From: Rhodobacterales bacterium CG15_BIG_FIL_POST_REV_8_21_14_020_59_13
GTDB taxonomy: Bacteria; Pseudomonadota; Alphaproteobacteria; Caulobacterales; Maricaulaceae
Direction: 5' to 3'
DNA length: 32,777 nt
Assembly (NCBI GenBank): GCA_002783385.1
Contig: PFFX01000141.1
Span: forward strand, 1-32,777
A program made the position numbers and the translations under genes. Below, piece after piece: positions 1-7,784 of the stretch; position 1 is the stretch's first letter; the number at the start of each line of letters is the position of its first letter. Under the pieces are notes generated by a model. It was given only the letters and a program-made list of their open reading frames with translations. It ran no database searches and was not told the origin of the DNA.

Positions 1-70
1 CGGCGGGTTTGCTCCTTGTATCCGCACAAATCCGCTCCGGCCATTGCAGCCAGATCAGCAGGTCCTGACC

Positions 71-1225
71 CTAGAAAAGCGGCTGTTTTTCCTTGCGGCC
101 GAGGCGGCGGAGACGGCGCCAGAAGCGGCGGCCTTCCGGCTTGGGTTGCGGTTTGAGGTTTTTCACAAATTCTTCGGCGCAGGATTTCCAGGAGAAGGTT
201 TCCGCATATTCGCGGCAGCGTTCGCGGCTCATTTTCAGCGCTTCGAGACAGGCTTCCTGCAGGTCTTCAGAGACCGCGCCAGCACCCGTTCCGGGAATAA
301 GGTCTTTCGGACCCGGGGCCGGGAAGGCGGCGACGGGTGTGCCACAGGCCATGGATTCCAGAATCACCAGACCGAAAGTGTCGGTAAGGCTGGGGAAGAC
401 AAAGACATCGGCATCAGCGAAATAGCGGGAGAGCTCGTCGCCATATTTGGGGCCGAGGAACCGGATTTCCGGATAGTCCTTGCGCAGCTGATCGAGTTGC
501 GGGCCGGGGCCGATGACGACTTTGGTGCCCGGCAGCTCGCAATCGAGGAAGGCTTCGATATTCTTTTCCACCGAGACACGGCCGACATAAACGAAGACCG
601 GGCCTTCAAGATCCTTGTAAATGCCGCCATCGATGCCGCGTTTGTCCGGGTTGAAGAGGACGGTATCGACGCCTCGTGCCCAGGGCGTGATGTTCTTGAA
701 ACCGCGTGCCGCGAGATCGTCGCGCATGGACGGTGTGGCGACCATGAGACGGCCTCCGGCATTGTGAAACCAGCGCATGAAGGCATAGCCCGCCGAGAGC
801 GGAATAAAGGGAAAGCGGGCATGCACATATTCAGGGAATTTGGTGTGATAGCTGGTGGTAAAGGGCAGCTTCCATTTCAGGCAGACGGCACGGGCCGCCA
901 TGCCCAGCGTGCCCTCGGTTGAGATGTGAATGGCTTCCGGTTCGAACGCCTTGAAGCGCTCCTCGATATCCTTGCGCGCGCCGATTGCCAGCTGGATTTC
1001 CGGATAGGTCGGTAAAGGCCAGGTCTTGTAGCCGAGGCCGGGATGGATGACTTCCACCTCATGGCCCATGGCCCGGCACTCCTCGGTGGTGCGGGTGAGG
1101 GTGCGGACAACGCCATTGACCTGCGGCTCCCATGCGTCGGTGACCAGCATGATGCGCTTGGGCTTGTCCTCGAAGCCGGGCTCGATCTCCTCGTCCGGCT
1201 CAAAATCGTTCTCATCTTCGTTCAT
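71..1225 (-). CDS. GT4-family glycosyltransferase (MgtA/SqdX-like)
   Basis: The protein resembles family GT4 retaining glycosyltransferases, which move a sugar from a nucleotide donor to a lipid or glycan at the cytoplasmic face of the membrane. The N-terminal Rossmann half has the motif DAWEPQVNGVVRTL, typical of MgtA/SqdX-like lipid glycosyltransferases. The C-terminal half carries the donor-site segment FPSLTDTFGLVILES, with D in place of the usual first E of the EX7E motif. The track begins at 1237, but the ATG at 1225 has GGAG six bases upstream and is preferred (384 aa). The first ~20 residues are very acidic. It is divergent from putA. The sugar donor and acceptor cannot be told from sequence alone. 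Family call secure, exact role not. Confidence 0.85.
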   Translation of the reverse strand: MNEDENDFEPDEEIEPGFEDKPKRIMLVTDAWEPQVNGVVRTLTRTTEECRAMGHEVEVIHPGLGYKTWPLPTYPEIQLAIGARKDIEERFKAFEPEAIHISTEGTLGMAARAVCLKWKLPFTTSYHTKFPEYVHARFPFIPLSAGYAFMRWFHNAGGRLMVATPSMRDDLAARGFKNITPWARGVDTVLFNPDKRGIDGGIYKDLEGPVFVYVGRVSVEKNIEAFLDCELPGTKVVIGPGPQLDQLRKDYPEIRFLGPKYGDELSRYFADADVFVFPSLTDTFGLVILESMACGTPVAAFPAPGPKDLIPGTGAGAVSEDLQEACLEALKMSRERCREYAETFSWKSCAEEFVKNLKPQPKPEGRRFWRRLRRLGRKEKQPLF

Positions 1226-1343
1226 ACCGATCTCCATAAACCATAATCCTTACATGGCGAAGAGGCGTTTCAGCCTCTTGCCAGCAGACCGCTTGCATGA
1301 TGAATGGACGTCGTTTGTGGTTTGGCCGCTGCGGAGAATTGCC

Positions 1344-4300
1344 ATGCCTGATACTGCCCTCCACCGTCTCGACTGGGACCGGATTGACGCGCTCAAATTT
1401 GCCGATGAATCAGCGGCGGCGCGCGCGCTGGCCAGCAAGATCGGTTTTGACGAGGACGATCGCGCGGAGGCCCGCAAACAGGCGGTCGATCTGGTCGAAC
1501 GCGCCCGCAAATCGACGAAGGTTGCCGGGCTGATGGAATCCTTCCTTCAGGAATTCGGCCTGTCCAACAAGGAAGGCCTGGCGCTGATGTGTCTGGCAGA
1601 AGCATTGTTGCGGGTGCCCGACGCCGAGACCATCGACAAGCTGATCGCCGAGCGGATCAGCTCCGGTGAATGGCGTGGCCATATCGGCAAATCGGAACAC
1701 TGGCTGGTGAATGCCTCGACGCTGGGGCTGATGCTGACCGGTACGGTGATCGGTGTGGACCGCGAAGCGAAGAAAAATCCCGGCGTTTATATGAAGCGGC
1801 TGACCCAGCGCCTGGGTGAGCCGATGATCCGTACTGCAACACTGCAGGCGATGAAAATTCTCGGCGAGCAATTTGTGCTGGGCCGCACCATTGATGCCGC
1901 AATCAAACGTGGCCACAAGACCGAAAACGGCCTGCACTCCTATGACATGCTGGGCGAGGCTGCCCGCACGCATGATGACGCTGCGCGCTATCATTCGCGC
2001 TATCTGGAAGCGATTGCGGCGGTCGGTAAAAATCGCGGCGATGGCCCGATCGAGCTGGTGGATGGCGTTTCCGTCAAACTCTCGGCCCTGCATCCGCGCT
2101 ATCATGCAGTGAAGGAAAAAGCGGTCTTTGAAGAGCTTTACCCGCTCGTTCTGGAACAGGCCGAGGCGGCGAAAGCGGTCAATATCGGGCTGTGTCTTGA
2201 TGCCGAGGAAACCGACCGGCTGATCATATCGCTGAAGATTTTCGAACGTCTGGCGCGCGAACCCTCGCTGGCCGGATGGGACGGGCTGGGCCTCGCCATC
2301 CAAGCCTATCAGAAGCGCTGTGAAGCGGTCATCGAAACGGTGATCGCTCTGGGCCGGGAAACCGGTCGGCGCTTCCTTGTGCGTCTGGTGAAGGGGGCCT
2401 ATTGGGATACCGAGATCAAGTTTGCCCAGCAGATGGGCTGGCCGGATTTCCCGGTCTGGTCGACCAAGCCGGCGACCGATCTCAACTATCTGGCCTGTGC
2501 AAAGCGGATGCTGACCGCGCCGGATGCGATCTATGCGCAGTTTGCCACGCACAATGCCTTCACCCTGTGTGCGGTGCGCCTTCTGGCACAAAAAGCCGGC
2601 GTCGAGCACTATGAATTCCAGCGCCTGCACGGCATGGGCGAGCCGCTCTACAAGGCAGCCGAAGACGCATATGGCGGCAATCCGGTGCGCATCTATGCGC
2701 CGGTGGGCAGTCATGAAGACCTGTTGCCCTATCTGGTGCGCCGCCTTCTGGAAAATGGCGCGAACACCTCCTTCGTTCATTCCTTCCTCGACAGGGACGT
2801 GCCGGCCGAGGACGTGGCCAGCGGCCCGTTTGACGGGGCCGACATCATTGACCGCCATCCCTTCATTCCGGCTCCGCCGCGGCTGTATGGAGAGCACCGC
2901 GCCAATTCATCCGGTGTGGATCTGAGCCAGGTCTCTGTGCGCAAACGGCTGGCGGAAGTTCAGGCGGAGCTGGATGATAAATTACCGCTGGCGGCTGGCC
3001 CTATTGTCAATGGCAAGATGTACAAGACCGACCCGTTCAAACATGCCAGCCCGATCAACCAGCACGAGCTTGTGTCGATCATCAGCAATGCCGATGACGA
3101 GCTGATCGAAACCGCGTTTGAATCCGCACAGGAGGCACAACGCGGCTGGGACAGGCTCGGTGGACCTAAGCGTGCCGAAATATTGCGCGCCATGGGCGAT
3201 GCGCTGGAAGCTGATACCGACCGTTTGATCGCGATCATGACCCGCGAAGGCGGCAAGACGCTGGCCGATGGCGTGGCGGAAGTCCGCGAAGCGGTGGATT
3301 TCTGCCGCTATTATGCCAACGAGGCCGAGACCCGTTTTGCCGGACCGGTCCGCCTGCCGGGACCGGCGGGGGAGACCAATCATCTCGAATTGCGCGGGCG
3401 CGGGGTTTTTGTCTGCATCAGCCCGTGGAATTTTCCGCTGGCGATTTTCACCGGACAGCTGGCTGCGGCGCTGGCCGCCGGGAATGCCGTACTCGCCAAG
3501 CCGGCCGAACAAACTCCGCTGATTGCCTGTGAAGCGGTCAAGCTGTTCCAGAAGGCTGGTCTGCCAAAGGACGTGCTGCATCTGATCACCGGGGATGGCC
3601 GGGCCGGGGCGGCACTGGTCAATGACCCGCGTACCGGCGGGGTGTGTTTTACCGGCTCCACCGAAGTGGCGCGGATCATCAATAAATCGCTGTCGGAAAA
3701 AGACGGGCCGATCGTGCCTTTCATCGCCGAAACGGGCGGGCTGAACGGTATGTTTGTTGACACTTCGGCGCTGAAGGAACAGGTGATTGACGACGTTATC
3801 GTTTCGGCTTTCGGTTCGGCCGGCCAAAGGTGTTCGGCCCTGCGCATCCTGTTCCTGCCGGAAGATACGGCCGACTCCCTCATCGACGGTCTGATGGGCG
3901 CCATGGATGTGCTCGCGCTGGGCGATCCGGCGGATGCCTTTACCGATGTCGGACCGGTGATCGACGAGGAAGCCAAGGGCGTCCTTGATCAGCACATGAC
4001 CCGCATGCGGGTGAATGCCAAAGTGCTGAATCAGGCCAATCCCGGCCCGCTGGCGGCGGATGGTTATTTCTTCGCGCCGGCGATGATCGAGCTGCCGTCG
4101 CTGGATTTGATGGAGCGGGAAATCTTCGGTCCGATTCTCCATATCATCCGCTACAAGCGCAAGGATGTCGGAAAGCTGGCCGCCGAATTGGCCGCCAAGG
4201 GCTATGGGTTGACGCTGGGCATTCACTCGCGGCTGTCACGCTTCCACGAGGAAATCATGGAGGCAGTGCCGGCGGGCAATGTCTATGTGAACCGGAATAT

Positions 4301-4463
4301 TACCGGCGCGATTGTCGGCGTGCAGCCTTTCGGCGGGGAGGGGCTATCTGGCACCGGCCCCAAGGCTGGCGGGCCAAATTATGTGCCGCGTTTTGCCGCA
4401 GAGCGGACCGTAACCGTTAACATTTCGGCGCAGGGTGGCGATCCGGAATTGCTAAGTCTTTGA
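1344..4463 (+). CDS. putA: Bifunctional proline dehydrogenase / delta-1-pyrroline-5-carboxylate dehydrogenase PutA
   Basis: PutA oxidises proline to glutamate in two steps: an FAD-dependent proline dehydrogenase barrel, then an NAD-dependent aldehyde dehydrogenase, with channelling between them. The first half has the PRODH signature FQRLHGMGEPLY and the barrel end YAPVGSHEDLLPYLVRRLLENG. The second half has FIAETGGLNGM, with the general-base Glu near residue 796, and GSAGQRCSALR with the catalytic Cys near 830. The track ORF begins far upstream, inside the divergent gene. I chose the ATG at 1344 because GGAG lies seven bases upstream and the sequence after it is PutA-like; an in-frame ATG at 1254 is the alternative. 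At 1039 aa it is a short PutA without the N-terminal ribbon-helix-helix repressor domain of E. coli PutA, so it is probably not autoregulatory. Confidence 0.96.
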   Translation: MPDTALHRLDWDRIDALKFADESAAARALASKIGFDEDDRAEARKQAVDLVERARKSTKVAGLMESFLQEFGLSNKEGLALMCLAEALLRVPDAETIDKLIAERISSGEWRGHIGKSEHWLVNASTLGLMLTGTVIGVDREAKKNPGVYMKRLTQRLGEPMIRTATLQAMKILGEQFVLGRTIDAAIKRGHKTENGLHSYDMLGEAARTHDDAARYHSRYLEAIAAVGKNRGDGPIELVDGVSVKLSALHPRYHAVKEKAVFEELYPLVLEQAEAAKAVNIGLCLDAEETDRLIISLKIFERLAREPSLAGWDGLGLAIQAYQKRCEAVIETVIALGRETGRRFLVRLVKGAYWDTEIKFAQQMGWPDFPVWSTKPATDLNYLACAKRMLTAPDAIYAQFATHNAFTLCAVRLLAQKAGVEHYEFQRLHGMGEPLYKAAEDAYGGNPVRIYAPVGSHEDLLPYLVRRLLENGANTSFVHSFLDRDVPAEDVASGPFDGADIIDRHPFIPAPPRLYGEHRANSSGVDLSQVSVRKRLAEVQAELDDKLPLAAGPIVNGKMYKTDPFKHASPINQHELVSIISNADDELIETAFESAQEAQRGWDRLGGPKRAEILRAMGDALEADTDRLIAIMTREGGKTLADGVAEVREAVDFCRYYANEAETRFAGPVRLPGPAGETNHLELRGRGVFVCISPWNFPLAIFTGQLAAALAAGNAVLAKPAEQTPLIACEAVKLFQKAGLPKDVLHLITGDGRAGAALVNDPRTGGVCFTGSTEVARIINKSLSEKDGPIVPFIAETGGLNGMFVDTSALKEQVIDDVIVSAFGSAGQRCSALRILFLPEDTADSLIDGLMGAMDVLALGDPADAFTDVGPVIDEEAKGVLDQHMTRMRVNAKVLNQANPGPLAADGYFFAPAMIELPSLDLMEREIFGPILHIIRYKRKDVGKLAAELAAKGYGLTLGIHSRLSRFHEEIMEAVPAGNVYVNRNITGAIVGVQPFGGEGLSGTGPKAGGPNYVPRFAAERTVTVNISAQGGDPELLSL

Positions 4464-4530
4464 CGTTTCAGGGGGTAGAAAAACCCTACTGCAAAAAGCA
4501 TTACCGGAGTTTGTCAGTGAGCACAGGGCA

Positions 4531-4546
4531 TTAGCCGTTCGTTAAC
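4531..4546 (+). promoter_or_regulatory. CtrA-like binding site upstream of nrdA
   Basis: TTAG-CCGTTCG-TTAAC matches the alphaproteobacterial CtrA consensus TTAA-N7-TTAA(C) with one mismatch and the correct seven-base spacer. It lies about 30 bases upstream of the putative nrdA -35. Motif match only; chance occurrence is possible. Confidence 0.4.
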
Positions 4547-4577
4547 TAAAAAATCCGTTTTCGGACCATTATCCATG

Positions 4578-4606
4578 TTGACCGTGGCGCTCGTCTTGAG
4601 CACTAT
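4578..4606 (+). promoter_or_regulatory. Putative sigma70-type promoter of nrdA
   Basis: TTGACC (4578-4583), a 17-base spacer and CACTAT (4601-4606; ACTATA with an 18-base spacer) form a good alphaproteobacterial housekeeping-type promoter. The -10 overlaps the NrdR-like box, as expected for repression by NrdR. Confidence 0.5.
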
Positions 4607-4615
4607 ATGTGGGGT
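4600..4615 (+). promoter_or_regulatory. NrdR-box-like operator of nrdA
   Basis: The core CTATATGTGG matches the NrdR consensus CwAtATaTwG at 8 of 10 positions, and 12 of 16 over the full box. It overlaps the putative -10. A closely similar core occurs upstream of nrdB. NrdR represses ribonucleotide reductase genes when dATP is high. NrdR usually binds paired boxes about three helical turns apart; I see no convincing second box here. Confidence 0.55.
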
Positions 4616-4727
4616 CAGCTGAGATAGCGGACACACCATCATGGGATTTCAGAGCAGCGGCGCGAACGCGCACGTTCCGCGCGACAGGCTAGCTGTGCTT
4701 TGATTTTCAGGGGGAGATGAGTTTAAA

Positions 4728-6620
4728 ATGACGCCTTATGACGCTGCAGCATTGGCCAGAAATCCAATGGAAACCAATACAAAAGAGACGCTACGGCCAG
4801 GCAAGCCCCGCGCCCAGAAGCCGGATCTGAAACTGGTCAAACAGGTCGAGACCGATCCGTCACGCGATGCGTTGTTGACCGATTTCGGCAAGAAGACGCT
4901 GGTCGATCGATATCTCCTGCCAGGGGAATCCTATCAGGACATGTTCGCGCGTGTGGCGAAGGCCTATGCCGACGACACCGAGCACGCCCAGCGGCTTTAT
5001 GATTATATCTCGAATCTCTGGTTCATGCCGGCGACGCCGGTTCTGTCGAATGGCGGTGCGATGCGGGGCCTGCCGATTTCCTGTTTCCTGAACACGGTCG
5101 GCGATTCCCTCAATGATATCGTCAATACGTGGAACGAAAATGTCTGGCTGGCATCGAATGGCGGTGGCATCGGCACTTATTGGGGCGAAGTCCGCTCGAT
5201 CGGTGAAAAGATCGGTCAGAATGGCCAGACCTCCGGCATCATTCCTTTCATCCGGGTGATGGATTCCCTCACTCTGGCCATTTCCCAAGGGTCACTGCGC
5301 CGCGGGTCGGCTGCCGTCTATCTTGATGTGCATCATCCGGAAATCGAGGAATTCCTTGAAATCCGCAAGCCATCCGGCGACTTCAACCGCAAGAGCCTGA
5401 ACCTTCATCACGGTCTCAATGTCACAGACGCCTTCATGGACGCGGTGCGCACCGACAGCGAATACGAGCTGAAATCCCCACGCAGCGGCGATGTGGTCCG
5501 GTCGGTGTCCGCCCGCAAGATCTGGCAGAAAATCCTCGATCTGCGGCTGCAGACCGGCGAGCCCTATATTATCTTCTCCGACACGGTGAATGAGGCGCTT
5601 CCCGCGCACCAGAAGAAGCAGGGCCTGAAGGTCCGTCAGTCCAATCTGTGTGCGGAAATCATGCTGCCGACAGGGGTCGACAAGCATGGCCGGGACCGCA
5701 CGGCAGTATGCTGCCTGTCTTCGCTCAATGCCGAAAAATTCCTCGAATGGAAGGATGATCCGCGGTTTATCGAGGATATTTTCCGTTTCCTCGACAATGT
5801 GCTGGAAGATTTCATCAAACGTGCACCGGATGAAATGGCGCGGGCCGTCTATTCAGCGCAGCGCGAGCGGTCTGTTGGCCTCGGCCTGATGGGCTTCCAC
5901 TCCTTCCTGCAAGCCATGAATGCGCCGTTTGAATCGCCAATGGCCAAGTCCTGGAACATGAAAATGTTCAGGCATATCCGTCAGGAAGCCGACAAGGCAT
6001 CGGTCCGCCTGGCAGAAGAGCGCGGGGCCTGCCCGGATGCCGAGGAAGCCGGCGTGAAAGCCCGTTTCTCGCACAAGCTGGCGATTGCACCGACGGCGTC
6101 GATCTCGATCATTTGCGGTGGCACTTCAGCGGGCATCGAGCCGATTCCGGCAAATTTCTACGTCCACAAGACGTTATCGGGATCCTTTTCAGTGAAAAAC
6201 CCGCAACTTACTAAAGTGCTTGAAGAAAAGGGCATGGATAGCGAAGAGGTCTGGATTTCGATCCTGGAGCATGAAGGCTCGGTCCAGCATCTCGATTGCC
6301 TGGACCAGAACGAGAAAGACCTGTTCAAGACCGCTTTCGAGATCGATCAGCGCTGGGTGATCGAGCATGCGGCTGATCGCACCCCCTATGTCTGCCAGTC
6401 GCAATCCCTCAACATCTTCCTGCCCGGTGATGTCGACAAATGGGACTTGCATATGCTGCACTGGACGGCGTGGGAGAAGGGCGTGAAATCGCTCTATTAT
6501 TGCCGCTCCAAATCCATTCAGCGCGCCTCCTATGCAGGATCGGCGGACAAGGCCGATGTCGAGGTCTCCATGGAGGCAGCGGCTAAAACCGATTACGAGG
6601 AATGCCTCGCCTGTCAGTAG
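4728..6620 (+). CDS. nrdA: Ribonucleoside-diphosphate reductase alpha subunit, class Ia type, without ATP-cone
   Basis: This is the large, catalytic subunit that reduces ribonucleoside diphosphates to deoxyribonucleotides with the NrdB radical subunit. Active-site elements are intact: PATPVLSNGG (101-110), redox Cys119 in LPISCF, the thiyl-radical site NLCAE (306-310, Cys308), its cysteine partner at 328/329, the radical-transfer tyrosine pair at 590-591 (SLYYCRS), and a C-terminal CLAC shuttle pair (626-629). At 630 aa it is much shorter than E. coli NrdA (~760). The N-terminus goes from a basic, Pro/Lys-rich stretch straight into the catalytic part, so there is no ATP-cone for overall activity control. 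The start has a purine-rich stretch upstream (GGGGGAGATGAG). A strong terminator follows, so it is transcribed separately from nrdB. Confidence 0.95.
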   Translation: MTPYDAAALARNPMETNTKETLRPGKPRAQKPDLKLVKQVETDPSRDALLTDFGKKTLVDRYLLPGESYQDMFARVAKAYADDTEHAQRLYDYISNLWFMPATPVLSNGGAMRGLPISCFLNTVGDSLNDIVNTWNENVWLASNGGGIGTYWGEVRSIGEKIGQNGQTSGIIPFIRVMDSLTLAISQGSLRRGSAAVYLDVHHPEIEEFLEIRKPSGDFNRKSLNLHHGLNVTDAFMDAVRTDSEYELKSPRSGDVVRSVSARKIWQKILDLRLQTGEPYIIFSDTVNEALPAHQKKQGLKVRQSNLCAEIMLPTGVDKHGRDRTAVCCLSSLNAEKFLEWKDDPRFIEDIFRFLDNVLEDFIKRAPDEMARAVYSAQRERSVGLGLMGFHSFLQAMNAPFESPMAKSWNMKMFRHIRQEADKASVRLAEERGACPDAEEAGVKARFSHKLAIAPTASISIICGGTSAGIEPIPANFYVHKTLSGSFSVKNPQLTKVLEEKGMDSEEVWISILEHEGSVQHLDCLDQNEKDLFKTAFEIDQRWVIEHAADRTPYVCQSQSLNIFLPGDVDKWDLHMLHWTAWEKGVKSLYYCRSKSIQRASYAGSADKADVEVSMEAAAKTDYEECLACQ

Positions 6621-6652
6621 GGCGGCCTGGAGAGGTAAAATCCATGACGGAG

Positions 6653-6678
6653 AGGGCGGCCATTGAGCCGCCCTTTTT
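6653..6678 (+). terminator. Rho-independent terminator of nrdA
   Basis: A perfect 8-bp GC-rich stem (AGGGCGGC / GCCGCCCT) with loop CATTGA is followed by a T-run. It lies about 30 bases after the nrdA stop and separates nrdA from the next gene. Confidence 0.85.
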
Positions 6679-6827
6679 GCAGCGCCGCACACTGTGCGTT
6701 TCGAGTCACGCTTTAAAAAAATCCTTTACCACGGATGGAACGAAAGCCGATTTTAACGCGTATTCGTATACAATGATCGCCACACTCATGCTAGATTGGC
6801 ATGAGGCGAATATGCTGGAGGCAAACT

Positions 6828-7649
6828 GTGACGCGCAGTGACGGAATTTCTGCAATAGCCCTGTTGGCGGTTCTGGGAACCGCCGGAACGGCTATGGCGC
6901 AGGATAATGCGCGCACTCCGGCAATTTTCAATGTTGATCTCGCGATCATGTCGCCCTTCATGGATGAAGCGGCAGAGCAGGCTTCGCTTGATGCCAATCA
7001 TGCCTCGATTGTGGCGTCAGGCGTGCTGAGTGAAACCGGTCTGGATAGCGGAGCGCTATCGGCCTTTTCCGGCTATTCTGCCTCGGTCAATCAACTCGAC
7101 GATGGCTCTCGTATCGAGGTAAGAGTGTTCGACCCCGGACTCCAGTCCCGCGCCAATCGCCTTTTTGACCCGCAATCGACTATAGATTCGGCGATTGTGC
7201 AGCCCGTCAGGGAAACCCGGTCATCCGTTGCGGTCGATTATGTCACCCGCTTTGATTCGCCGGGCGGCGAGGAAGGTCTTGATCTGACCCTTGAGCCGCG
7301 GGCCGGTCTGAGCTTTGGTCCTGAGGGATCTGGAGCCGGGGCAGGGGCCGAGGTTCGTATCGGCCGCTATCTGCAGGGTGATGGTGAGCGCCCGTCCTGG
7401 TATTTCTTTGCCGGAGCGGAGCGTCATGCGCTGCTTTATGATCCCCGCGAAGGTTTTGACATGCAGGGGGCGATGCGGTTCGAGCCCTATGCCGTTGTCG
7501 GTGATGCGCAGGCCGGTGTGGCCATGCGGCTGGGAGAGAATGATCTTTCCTTTGCCTATGTGCGCCGCGAACGCAATGCCCGGATCGGTATGGATGATTA
7601 TGATGAGACGGACGCTTTTGCGGCCTTTTCTCTCAGCCGCCGCTGGTAG
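6828..7649 (+). CDS. Exported, probably outer-membrane beta-barrel protein of unknown function
   Basis: The track starts at an ATG at 6801, but a GTG at 6828 has a perfect GGAGG six bases upstream and directly opens a signal peptide (hydrophobic AIALLAVLG, cleavage likely after TAMA), giving 273 aa. The mature C-terminal half alternates polar and hydrophobic residues, and the chain ends in FSLSRRW, an aromatic last residue typical of BamA-recognised outer-membrane proteins. The ending AYVRRERN...FAAFSLSRRW faintly recalls LpxR-type (DUF2219) lipid A deacylases, but I cannot identify the catalytic residues, so no enzyme function is assigned. It lies between nrdA (behind a terminator) and nrdB, on the same strand, with no evident functional link to RNR. 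Confidence 0.75.
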   Translation: MTRSDGISAIALLAVLGTAGTAMAQDNARTPAIFNVDLAIMSPFMDEAAEQASLDANHASIVASGVLSETGLDSGALSAFSGYSASVNQLDDGSRIEVRVFDPGLQSRANRLFDPQSTIDSAIVQPVRETRSSVAVDYVTRFDSPGGEEGLDLTLEPRAGLSFGPEGSGAGAGAEVRIGRYLQGDGERPSWYFFAGAERHALLYDPREGFDMQGAMRFEPYAVVGDAQAGVAMRLGENDLSFAYVRRERNARIGMDDYDETDAFAAFSLSRRW

Positions 7650-7658
7650 TTATCCACA
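7650..7658 (+). promoter_or_regulatory. DnaA box upstream of nrdB
   Basis: TTATCCACA is a perfect match to the high-affinity DnaA box (TTATNCACA). It starts at the base after the stop codon of the preceding gene, about 127 bases before the nrdB start. In E. coli, nrdAB is a known DnaA-regulated target, so this placement is suggestive. A single 9-mer can also occur by chance. Confidence 0.5.
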
Positions 7659-7716
7659 AAACGCATTTTCCTGTGAAGAGTGTGCCTACCAGCACTGGAC
7701 GTTCAGCCTGCTTTAA

Positions 7717-7732
7717 CCCCAATATGTAGTGA
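7717..7732 (+). promoter_or_regulatory. NrdR-box-like operator of nrdB
   Basis: The core CAATATGTAG matches CwAtATaTwG at 9 of 10 positions. It shares the ATATGT centre with the nrdA box and lies about 53 bases before the nrdB start. A weaker CCATATGG (7743-7750) lies two helical turns downstream and might be a second half. I could not define a clear -35/-10 pair here. Confidence 0.55.
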
Positions 7733-7784
7733 TAGGGTTCCGCCATATGGGCGAGTCGCCTTCACAGCCATTCCGGGGTTTTTC

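Larger units (their letters stand above)
4464..4727 (+). promoter_or_regulatory. nrdA upstream regulatory region (264 bp)
   Basis: This gap between putA and nrdA holds, in order: a weak hairpin just after putA, a CtrA-like site, a degenerate DnaA box (TTATCCATG, 4569-4577, 7 of 9 bases), a sigma70-like promoter and an NrdR-like box overlapping its -10. The leader from there to the nrdA start is over 100 bases and I see no small ORF or riboswitch in it. The sites are described separately. No GANTC methylation motif was seen in the region. Confidence 0.6.

Noticed and set aside
44-922. 292-aa plus-strand ORF over the glycosyltransferase
   Set aside because: The minus-strand frame is a clear GT4 enzyme; the plus-strand ORF has no family features.
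1410-2897. 495-aa minus-strand ORF antisense to putA
   Set aside because: It is a shadow of the putA reading frame in a GC-rich gene, has low-complexity composition and no recognisable domain, and the plus-strand protein is unambiguous.
2982-4226. 414-aa minus-strand ORF antisense to the second half of putA
   Set aside because: Same reason: His/Arg/Gln-rich shadow translation of a well-conserved aldehyde dehydrogenase domain.
4470-4492. Hairpin-like GGGT/ACCC after putA
   Set aside because: The stem is only four base pairs and has no proper T-run, so I did not call it a terminator.
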